From the NCBI RefSeq assembly GCF_000317125.1, contig NC_019695.1:5630336-5694335 (forward strand): a stretch of 64,000 bases of DNA, in the 5' to 3' direction. Both the position numbers and the translations under genes were made by a program. Below are positions 56,729 through 64,000 of the stretch, piece after piece. The DNA is from Chroococcidiopsis thermalis PCC 7203. GTDB lineage: Bacteria; Cyanobacteriota; Cyanobacteriia; Cyanobacteriales; Chroococcidiopsidaceae. The notes beneath the pieces are model-generated. The model had not been told where the DNA came from. It made no database searches and saw only the letters and a list, made by a program, of their open reading frames with translations. Numbering within the stretch: position 1 is the first letter of the stretch; each line of letters starts with the position of its first letter.

Positions 56729-58293
56729 ATGCGCGGTGTATTTCAATTGCAAAAATCTTATTTTAGTCAAAAGGCTATTTTTTCTCTATTTTCGCCTCAA
56801 AAGCTGCCATATACAGTTATTGGTTTTGGCATTTTGGTACGGCTAGTTCAATATCTATTTAATCGGTCTTTGTGGAATGACGAAGCCGCACTAGCGTTAA
56901 ATATTATCAATCGCTCGTATTTAGAATTGCTCCAGCCTTTGGATTACAACCAAGGCGCACCCATTGGCTTTTTGGTGGTGGAAAAGTTAGCGGTGCAGGT
57001 ATTTGGAAATAACGAATATGCTTTGAGATTATTTCCTTTTGTCAGCGCGATCGCAAGTTTATTTATTTTCTCCGAATTAGCTAAAAAATGCTTGCAATCT
57101 CGTCAGGCTGCGATTATCGCTCTTACTTTGTTTTCCACCGTACATATTTGGCTTCAGTTTGCTACAGAAACAAAACAATATTCTAGCGATGTGGCGATCG
57201 CAGTCATACTATATTTTATTTTAATTGGCATAGAACGACAGCAAATTAAACTAAGACAAATCTTAGAGTTTGGTGTTGTCGGCGCAATTGCCGTTTGGTT
57301 TTCTCACCCGGCTGTCTTTATCTTAGCTGGGATAGGAACGAGCTATTTATTTATAAGTTTATTTCAACAAAAATTTTTATTTAGTTTAAAGCTGTTAGCT
57401 ATCTATGCTATCTGGACGTTTAGTTTTGGTCTTTCATATTTTATTTCATTACGCAATATAGCCAGCAATCAATCTTTATTTAAATCATGGGCGGGACGCG
57501 GTACATTTCCTACATCTATTTGGGATTTCGGCTGGTTATTTAATGCCTTTGTAGAATTTTTTCACATTCCGTTAGGACTTCCCGATATTTTTCTAGGAAT
57601 TGCGATTCTGGCGTTCTTCTCTGGTTGTATCTCACTCTGGTTTCAAAATAGAGCTATTTTACTGACGTTGTTAGCTCCCATATTAGTAACTTTTTTCGCA
57701 GCTTATTTACAAAAATATCCATTTAGCGGTAGGCTAGTCATATTTTTAATTCCTTTTTTATCCTTTTCATTGCAGAAGGAACAGTGGCAATTCGACAGAT
57801 AAGAGATCGTCGAGTTTTCCAGAAAGTCAGTACTCTGATTTTGATATTGCTTCTCGTTCCTCCCATAGGAACTGCTGCTTATCTCATCTTCGATCCCTAT
57901 ACTAAACAAGAAATTAAACCCGTTCTTAGTTACATGAGTAGTCATCAACAAACAGGTGATACTATTTATATTTACGAACGTGCTGAATATCAGTTCAAAT
58001 ATTATGCGAATTGGTATGGATATCAGGAAGGAGATTATATTTTAGGGATAGACGATCTCGATCGTCAAGATGGACAAGGTATTTCAGAAGCAGAATGGCA
58101 GCGATATACTAGCGATTTTGATAAGTTACGCGGTAAGCAAAGGGTGTGGATATTATTATCCCACTTGCGGCGCTGGGAAGATGAGCAAGAAAGAGTTTTA
58201 GCTTATCTGGATGGTATCGGTAAACGTGTTGATGCTTTTGAGAAGGAAGGATCTTTTGTATATTTATACGATCTTACATTAGCCAGCAAGTAG
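56729..58293 (+). pseudogene. GT39-like membrane glycosyltransferase, frameshifted copy
   Basis: A multi-pass protein that is a close paralogue of the intact 60109-61656 gene (shared YLFNRSLWNDEAALALNI, GAPIGFL and VWFSHPAVF), but the frame breaks near 57752-57760. There the intact copy has CCC plus six T; this copy has CC plus six T, one base short. The first frame then ends at 57802 with 18 unrelated residues, while the C-terminal part (EGDYILGIDDLDRQDGQG and on) continues in another frame to 58293. ATG 56729 is preferred over TTG 56705. It is either a one-base deletion, a sequencing error, or slippery-site frameshifting. The acidic WNDE motif is typical of GT-C enzymes using polyprenyl-phosphate sugars. 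Confidence 0.85.
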
Positions 58294-58407
58294 ATATATT
58301 TTGTCGCGATCGCCTAAACGATAATCTAGTAAAATAATCCTATACCACTATTATTTATGAGAGATCGACAAATACGTACCATTAATATTTAAGCTCTGAA
58401 GAATAAT

Positions 58408-58455
58408 TCAAAATTAATCTATAAATTTTGAATTTTGAATTTTGAATTTTGAATT
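58408..58455. repeat. AATTTTG STRR
   Basis: Four to five TTTTGAA heptamers directly upstream of the ribosome-binding site of the next gene. Confidence 0.9.
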
Positions 58456-58468
58456 GGAGCGAAGTGAC

Positions 58469-60061
58469 ATGACTAGATGGCAATTATTAATTATCAGCAT
58501 TCTGGTTATCGGTATAATTTTTCGATTTCTCTATCTCGATCGCAAGGTTTATTGGTACGATGAAGTCTTCACTTCATTGCGTATTTTTGGCTACACGGAA
58601 TCAGAAGTCATTCAACAAGTTTCTCGTCATCCTGTTGTCAGTTTAGAAGATTTACAACGGTATCAGCACGACGCTGGTAGAAATTTATTAGATACGATAA
58701 AATCTTTGGCTACGGAAGATTTTCAGCATCCACCACTGCATTATGCGATCGCTCATTTTTGGGTAAAATGGTTGGGCGATTCAATTGCTGCAATTAGAGG
58801 TTTATCGGCTCTAATTAGCGTGCTTGTCTTTCCTAGTATCTACTGGCTGTGTAGAGAATTATTTCCGTCACCCTCGGTTGCTTGGGTTTCTATGGCGTTA
58901 GTCGCAGTCTCGCCATTTCATGTTTTAATGGCTCAGGAAGCACGTCAGTATAGTTTGTGGACGGTGATAATTTTACTATCAAGTGCGTCTGTACTAAGCG
59001 CTATTCGTCTCAGCAGTAAACTAAGTTGGAGACTGTACGCAATTAGTCTCATTGTAGGATTATATACATTTTTATTTACTGGTTTAGTCGCGATCGCTCA
59101 CGGACTATATTTATTTAGTTTGAAGACAAAGCTGCAATTTAGCAAAGCATTCTCTGCTTATTTTATCGCCTTTACTACCGCGATCGCAGCGTTTATCCCT
59201 TGGCTAGTTATTGTTGTCAGCAATTTTTCTGCAATTAACAGTAACGTCAACAAGGATGAAGCTATACCCCTACTCAGTTTAGTTAAAGCCTGGGTTTTCA
59301 ACTTAAGTTATATTTTTTTTGATATTTGGGGACAGTCAAGTTTAGAATCTAGATTCGCTCTCACGCATCTTATCGTTTTACCATTCTTATTTCTGACAGG
59401 ATACTCTCTCTATTTTCTGTATCGGACAACAACCAAACAAGTCTCATTATTTATTCTATTGTCGATCGCAATACCAACTATACCCCTAATTTTACCAGAT
59501 TTGATTTTAGGCGGACAGCGATCGCTGACGATGCGCTATCTTATTCCGACTTATTTAGGGATTCAAATTGCTGTTGCTTATTTGCTAGCTACTAAACTCT
59601 CGTCAAGCGGTGTCAAACAGCAAAAATTTTGGCGGTTGCTAACACTCGTGATATTAACTTCTGGTATTCTATCCTGTGTAGTCAGCGCTCGAACGGAGAC
59701 TTGGTGGACTAAAGGTAATAGTGCTGAAAATCCTCAAGTTGCTCAAATAATAAATGAGGCAAATCGTCCATTGGTAATTAGCGATACTAAGATTGGCAGA
59801 ATTATCTCTTTAAGCTATTTACTAGAACCAAAGGTTCAATTTCAGCTCAAACCTAAATGCCATACTTGCCAACTCGATTTTACAGCAAATCTATCCTTTA
59901 ATTCCGGGATTTCTACGAACTACAGTGACATATTTGTGTACAAGCCTTCAGATGATATGTTAAACAATTTTAACCAAATACAGAATTATACAACAAAACT
60001 GGTTTACGAACCCGCCCGTCTCTGGAAGTTGAGCCAAGATAAATCAATTTCCCTAAATTAG
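58469..60061 (+). CDS. GT39-like (ArnT/PMT type) membrane glycosyltransferase
   Basis: A 530-residue polytopic protein with about 11 membrane helices. ATG 58469 follows GGAG by 10 bp; the longer frame starts from a TTG inside an STRR. VYWYDEVFTSLRIFG in the first periplasmic loop carries the GT-C acidic motif, and HPPLHYAIAHFW is the second family motif. It should transfer a sugar from a lipid carrier to a glycan or protein on the outer face of the inner membrane. Sequence is distinct from the two flanking paralogues. Confidence 0.85.
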   Translation: MTRWQLLIISILVIGIIFRFLYLDRKVYWYDEVFTSLRIFGYTESEVIQQVSRHPVVSLEDLQRYQHDAGRNLLDTIKSLATEDFQHPPLHYAIAHFWVKWLGDSIAAIRGLSALISVLVFPSIYWLCRELFPSPSVAWVSMALVAVSPFHVLMAQEARQYSLWTVIILLSSASVLSAIRLSSKLSWRLYAISLIVGLYTFLFTGLVAIAHGLYLFSLKTKLQFSKAFSAYFIAFTTAIAAFIPWLVIVVSNFSAINSNVNKDEAIPLLSLVKAWVFNLSYIFFDIWGQSSLESRFALTHLIVLPFLFLTGYSLYFLYRTTTKQVSLFILLSIAIPTIPLILPDLILGGQRSLTMRYLIPTYLGIQIAVAYLLATKLSSSGVKQQKFWRLLTLVILTSGILSCVVSARTETWWTKGNSAENPQVAQIINEANRPLVISDTKIGRIISLSYLLEPKVQFQLKPKCHTCQLDFTANLSFNSGISTNYSDIFVYKPSDDMLNNFNQIQNYTTKLVYEPARLWKLSQDKSISLN

Positions 60062-60108
60062 GTATAGCAATTACTGTTGCGATCGCAACTCTATATTTAT
60101 CCAAATTT

Positions 60109-61656
60109 ATGCAAACTACTATAAAGCAATTTAAAAAGCTTCAACCCAGCAAATTTACTGCTTTCACTCTAAACAGAATATCATTCGTCATTATCGGCTT
60201 TGGTATCCTAGTCAGGCTAGTTCAATATCTATTTAATCGTTCTTTATGGAATGACGAAGCCGCACTAGCGTTAAATATTGTCAATCGCTCGTATTTAGAA
60301 TTGCTCCAGCCTTTAGATTACAACCAAGGCGCACCCCTTGGCTTTTTAATGGTGGAAAAGTTAGCAGTTCAGTTATTTGGTAATAACGAGTATGCTTTAA
60401 GACTCTTTCCTTTAGTTTCTAGTATTGCTTCTTTATTCTTATTTTACCATTTGGCAAAAAGATGTTTGCAAAAACCAGCTATCCCCATTGCCTTAACTCT
60501 TTTTGTTGGTTTAGAGTATTTGCTTTACTTTGCTTCTGAAGTCAAACAGTATTCAACTGATGTAGCCGTCGCCATACTTGGCGCTACAATTGGAGTATCT
60601 TTGAATCGGAAAAAGATCGAGCCTTTTCAACTAATAGCATATGCAATAGGAGGTGCGATCGCAGTTTGGTTTTCCCATCCAGCAATTTTTGTTTTGGCAG
60701 GCGTAGGAATATATCATGTATTAGCTGGGTGGCAGCAAAAAAATAGAGAAAAGTTAATTATAGTATTGGCAGTAACTTCGATTTGGTTGATAAGCTTTGC
60801 TAGCTTATATTTTTTATCTTTGAGAAATCTCGGTGAAAGTGCATATTTATTGCGATCGTGGACAAACAAGTATGCTTTTCCTACCTCAATATTTGATATT
60901 AACTGGTCGTATTTAAGATATATCAAATTGTTCAAAGATCCTTTAGGTTTTTCCGAACCTTTGGTTATTGTTCCACGGTTAGTTTGTCTAGCTGGATTTA
61001 TCTCCCTCTGGTATCGGAAAAGAGAAATCCTATTTATTCTAATTTCTCCTTTCTTAGTGACGTTGCTTGCAGGTTATCTACAAAAATATCCTTTTCACAG
61101 TCGCTTAGTTGTCTTTTTAACTCCCTTTTTTATTTTAGGAATTGCAGAGGGAAGCTATTTCATTTGGCAGAAAACTTGTAGAAATAAATTGACTGCTATT
61201 ATCGGTATGTTAATTATCAGCTTGCTGCTTGCTGTTCCTATAGCCAATGCTACCCATCGTCTAGTACAGCCACAAACGAAACAAGAAATCAAGCAAGTTA
61301 TGAGTTACGTAAAAACTCATCAACAGCCAGGAGATATTTTATACATTTATCAAAGAGCTGAATATCAATTTAGATATTATGCTGCAAAATATGGCTACCG
61401 TGAGGGTGATTACATTATGGGAATAGACGATCTCGATGAATATGATGGGAAGGGAATGTCAGAACAAGAATGGCAAAGATATCAAAATGATTTCGACCAA
61501 CTGCGTGGGAAGAGAAGGGTGTGGGTCATATTATCTCACATTACTCACGTTCCAAATGAGCAGCAAAGAATTTTAACTTATTTAGATAGTATGGGTCAAA
61601 AAATTGATGTTTTTACAGTTCCCGGTTCGTTTGCGTACTTATATGATTTTTCTTAA
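60109..61656 (+). CDS. GT39-like membrane glycosyltransferase, intact paralogue
   Basis: A 515-residue polytopic protein, about 10 helices in residues 20-380 and a soluble C-terminal part (390-515) with QRAEYQFRYYAAKYGYREGD and MGIDDLDEYDGKG. The SLWNDEAALALNIVNRSYLE loop has the GT-C acidic motif. It is the intact version of the frameshifted gene at 56729. About 170 bp in the conserved part are nearly identical, so the two arose by a recent duplication around the 58469 gene. Donor and acceptor are unknown. Confidence 0.87.
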   Translation: MQTTIKQFKKLQPSKFTAFTLNRISFVIIGFGILVRLVQYLFNRSLWNDEAALALNIVNRSYLELLQPLDYNQGAPLGFLMVEKLAVQLFGNNEYALRLFPLVSSIASLFLFYHLAKRCLQKPAIPIALTLFVGLEYLLYFASEVKQYSTDVAVAILGATIGVSLNRKKIEPFQLIAYAIGGAIAVWFSHPAIFVLAGVGIYHVLAGWQQKNREKLIIVLAVTSIWLISFASLYFLSLRNLGESAYLLRSWTNKYAFPTSIFDINWSYLRYIKLFKDPLGFSEPLVIVPRLVCLAGFISLWYRKREILFILISPFLVTLLAGYLQKYPFHSRLVVFLTPFFILGIAEGSYFIWQKTCRNKLTAIIGMLIISLLLAVPIANATHRLVQPQTKQEIKQVMSYVKTHQQPGDILYIYQRAEYQFRYYAAKYGYREGDYIMGIDDLDEYDGKGMSEQEWQRYQNDFDQLRGKRRVWVILSHITHVPNEQQRILTYLDSMGQKIDVFTVPGSFAYLYDFS

Positions 61657-61683
61657 AAGATGATAGAGGTACACATATTTGTA

Positions 61684-61711
61684 GTAGGGGCGCACATCTG
61701 TGCGCCCCTAC
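61684..61711. repeat. GGGGCGCAC palindrome
   Basis: A complete copy, arms GTAGGGGCGCACA and TGTGCGCCCCTAC, between two glycan genes. Confidence 0.92.
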
Positions 61712-61771
61712 AGATGTATTGTATCTATATGGAAACCGCTATAAACAGATAACGCCCGGTTAAGAATACAA

Positions 61772-63349
61772 ATGAAAATCAATCTAATTCCCTGGAAAAA
61801 AAAGTTTCTGTCAATAAGTCAGTTTTTACTTATTGCTTTTGTCTTTGGAATTTCATACACTCAAAGACCTTTATACTACGACAATCAAACAACTAAATTT
61901 TTTCATGGACTAGCACAAGCTGGCTATGGTTTTTTGGAAAATGATTGGTTTGCAAGCACTATCGATCCTTTACCAGCTTTTACTTTTTTAGTTAAGATAA
62001 CTCATTTATATTTAAATGAATATGCTTTTTATCTTTATTATATAATTATTTTTGGCGTATACATTTACAGTTTGACTGGAATTGTTTCATTTATTTTCCC
62101 AATTGGCATCAACTCTAGAAAAAACGTAGATGCTAAAGTCAATAGCGATCGCCTAAAATATTTAGTTTTTTTTGCTGTACTAATCGTCCTCCATTCGATC
62201 AATATTCAAATTAAAGCTCTCGATTTAGATACGGCTTTAAATATTCATTATGGAGTTGCAGAACAATACGTTCTCGGACCTTACTTTCAACCGAGTAATT
62301 TTGGTGTTTTTATCATTTTCTCGATTTATCGGTTTCTCCACCGAAATTATTTCTTAGCTGTAGCTTGTCTAGCTATAGCAGCTACTTTTCATCCCACATA
62401 TCTTATGGGTGCAGCAATTATTTGCTTGACTTACTTAATTATTATCTATAAAAATGAACGTAGTTTGATTAAAGTCATATCAGTTGGAGGCGTAGCAACT
62501 CTATTATTACTACCAGTATTTAGTTATATGTATTTTCAGTTCAGACCAACCACCGCTGAACTGTGGGCAAAATCTCAATATATCATCGTCCAATTGAGAA
62601 TCCCTCACCATTCTATCCCTCAAATCTTTTTAAGTAAACCTTCGGCTTATTTACAAATTCTTTTAGTTGTTATAGCACTGTATTTAATTAGAAAAACTAA
62701 AGTTTTTGCGACTCTATTTATTCCTTTCTTAATTATTGTTACTTTAACTATTATTCAAATATTCTACCCCAATAACACAATAGCTTTTGTTGCTCCTTGG
62801 CGACTGTCTGCGGTTTTAGTACCGATCGCCACTAGTATTATAGTTGCTTGGCTCGTATCTTACTTATTCGATCGCTACTTTCAAGTAAAACACAAACGCT
62901 CGGTGATGGCGGCGAGTTTAGCTACAATATCTATGGTTTTTGTGCTTGGCTTGTACAATCAAGGACAAATGTTTGTAGAACAAGATAGAAGCGTTCCAAT
63001 GTTGAATTATGTCAAAAAAACAACGCAACAAGAAGATCTCTATCTAGTCCCAAATAAAAATAAAGAGTTACGCAAATTTAGAGTTTATACAGGCGCTCCC
63101 ATTCTGGTTAACTTTAAATCACATCCCTACAAAGATGTCGAAGTTTTAGAGTGGTATGAAAGAAATTTAGCCGCACAAGCATTTTATGAATCGCCAAGCG
63201 ATCGCCAGTGCGACATTTTAAAACAACTCGTAGCCGATTATCAAATTAACAAAGTCGTCACCGAAAGCCAAAATTTCAATGCTAGTTGCACCTTCTTAGC
63301 TCAACTCTACAAAGACGATCGCTATGGGGTTTATCAGCTTAAAAAGTGA
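61772..63349 (+). CDS. Large polytopic membrane protein of the glycan cluster
   Basis: A 525-residue protein with about 12 hydrophobic segments and a soluble C-terminal 110 residues (VPNKNKELRKFRVYTGAPIL, then CDILKQLVADYQINKVVTES). The first loop reads RPLYYDNQTTKFFHGLAQAG, and NDWFASTIDPLPAFTFLVK follows, similar in layout to GT-C proteins but without a convincing acidic signature. It may be a glycosyltransferase, a polymerase or a flippase partner. AT-rich codon use compared with housekeeping genes here suggests a different origin, as for its neighbours. Confidence 0.7.
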   Translation: MKINLIPWKKKFLSISQFLLIAFVFGISYTQRPLYYDNQTTKFFHGLAQAGYGFLENDWFASTIDPLPAFTFLVKITHLYLNEYAFYLYYIIIFGVYIYSLTGIVSFIFPIGINSRKNVDAKVNSDRLKYLVFFAVLIVLHSINIQIKALDLDTALNIHYGVAEQYVLGPYFQPSNFGVFIIFSIYRFLHRNYFLAVACLAIAATFHPTYLMGAAIICLTYLIIIYKNERSLIKVISVGGVATLLLLPVFSYMYFQFRPTTAELWAKSQYIIVQLRIPHHSIPQIFLSKPSAYLQILLVVIALYLIRKTKVFATLFIPFLIIVTLTIIQIFYPNNTIAFVAPWRLSAVLVPIATSIIVAWLVSYLFDRYFQVKHKRSVMAASLATISMVFVLGLYNQGQMFVEQDRSVPMLNYVKKTTQQEDLYLVPNKNKELRKFRVYTGAPILVNFKSHPYKDVEVLEWYERNLAAQAFYESPSDRQCDILKQLVADYQINKVVTESQNFNASCTFLAQLYKDDRYGVYQLKK

Positions 63350-63354
63350 GTCGT

Positions 63355-63382
63355 GTAGAGGCGTTACGTGTAACGTCTCTAC
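63355..63382. repeat. GTAGAGGCGTTACGTGTAAC inverted repeat
   Basis: Second copy of the element at 38301. Its right arm contains the stop codon of the peptidase gene on the minus strand. Confidence 0.88.
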
Positions 63383-64000
63383 ACGATACCACCATACTGA
63401 GCTACAGGGCGATCGCTCAGCCATGCCCACATTTGATCGCCGAAGGAAAAATGCCACCATTCCCCAGGATGGCGCGTAAACTCAGCTTTGAGCATGATAT
63501 CTTGCAATAACTGGCGGCGCTCGTGATATTCCTGCTCTACAGGATCGGCGCTATTTGCGAAATAATCGGGCTGCGATCGCGCTGACATCTCATCAATCGG
63601 AGAACCCATATTTACTGTCATTCCAGCCGCATCTACCAAGGTAATATCGACTGCTGCACCCGTACTGTGAGGTGGGGGAGTCTTGGGATCGGTGCTAGGA
63701 ATTGCCCAAATTTGATACACTTGCTGCCATAAAGCCTGTTGTCGGTCGGGAGATAATTGTTCTACCGTCAGTCCTTCTGCTTGCAAAACGAGGCTGAAGG
63801 CATAATCTACCATAAATCGTTGAACGGCAATTGGACGATAGGCATCGAAAATCTGAATGCGCCACTGGGGATGAGATTGTTGAAGATAGGTTTGGGCTTG
63901 CAGTAGGCGATTCAGTACGCCTTGTCGAAGATGATAAGGCGATCGCCCTTGATAAGGCGCACCTAGTAATTGGTAGGGATGGGGTGACTCTACAGCAAAC
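63379..64000 (-). CDS. M15 D-alanyl-D-alanine dipeptidase (VanX-like), partial
   Basis: A zinc dipeptidase of the VanX/DdpX family, open from the window edge (the start lies beyond 64000). The in-frame sequence before the first internal ATG carries IQIFDAYRPIAVQ, the substrate-binding arginine segment, so starting at 63813 would be wrong. The zinc motif HSTGAAVDITL (His and Asp) and the C-terminal EWWHFSFGDQMWAW (catalytic Glu, third His) are intact. It cleaves D-Ala-D-Ala, in peptidoglycan recycling or outside resistance contexts; no vanA/H genes are here. Its last codons are inside a dispersed inverted repeat. Confidence 0.9.
   Translation of the reverse strand, partial: FAVESPHPYQLLGAPYQGRSPYHLRQGVLNRLLQAQTYLQQSHPQWRIQIFDAYRPIAVQRFMVDYAFSLVLQAEGLTVEQLSPDRQQALWQQVYQIWAIPSTDPKTPPPHSTGAAVDITLVDAAGMTVNMGSPIDEMSARSQPDYFANSADPVEQEYHERRQLLQDIMLKAEFTRHPGEWWHFSFGDQMWAWLSDRPVAQYGGIV

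Overview
This window is chromosomal DNA of a cyanobacterium. It carries psaA-psaB, a PsbQ lipoprotein gene, an ABA4-like gene, a Mo-dependent nitrogenase C-terminal-domain protein, many gene families typical of cyanobacteria (DUF1822, DUF1997, DUF4079) and a very high density of the HIP1 octamer GCGATCGC. The abundant 7-9 bp short tandem repeats (STRRs) and several dispersed inverted repeats fit a large-genome multicellular or Chroococcidiopsis-like lineage. The genus is a guess. I saw no tRNA, rRNA, CRISPR array, complete insertion sequence or prophage.

Layout. 0-12 kb: psbQ, an FAD oxidoreductase, an alpha/beta hydrolase lacking a visible nucleophile, a DUF2945-DUF3140 pair, an M28 peptidase followed by a fused 5-oxoprolinase, a GlsB-like membrane protein, an RRM protein, a YbhN-like flippase and a rhomboid protease. 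12-15 kb: a GNAT fragment and a repeat-rich lipoprotein. 15-20 kb: psaA-psaB with a clear terminator, then a gene made of six 19-residue repeats. 20-35 kb: DUF1499, a coiled-coil protein, an XisF-like recombinase behind a 9-bp minisatellite, pentapeptide and ankyrin proteins, a GH104-like muramidase, gloB, a broken DUF429 gene, an alpha-glucan phosphorylase and a Ser/Thr kinase.

35.8-41 kb is the most unusual block: seven consecutive small exported proteins on the minus strand, several with Asn/Gln-rich units (QxGxxNTSVNQxTQ) resembling curlin repeats, next to a divergent FecR-domain protein. 41-45 kb: a Mo-nitrogenase C-terminal-domain protein, a sigma factor whose stop codon overlaps the start of a DUF1822 gene, an EVE protein, a 76-bp tandem repeat and an unlisted 45-codon ORF with an internal duplication. 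45.3-50.6 kb is a chaperone-usher-like pilus locus: two exported pilin-like proteins, a PapD-like chaperone and an usher-like barrel. 50.6-56 kb: a 2-hydroxyacid dehydrogenase, a lone sugar ABC permease and uvrA. 56-63.4 kb: a cell-surface glycan cluster with a GT26 enzyme and four large membrane proteins. The first membrane protein is frameshifted relative to an intact paralogue 3.4 kb downstream. The window ends inside a VanX-like dipeptidase.

A theme across the window is repeat invasion of genes. STRRs and inverted repeats that are normally intergenic lie in frame inside the 5-oxoprolinase (three places plus its stop codon), the repeat lipoprotein, uvrA and the muramidase. They break the DUF429 gene, end a GNAT fragment, and supply or adjoin the stop codons of several other genes.
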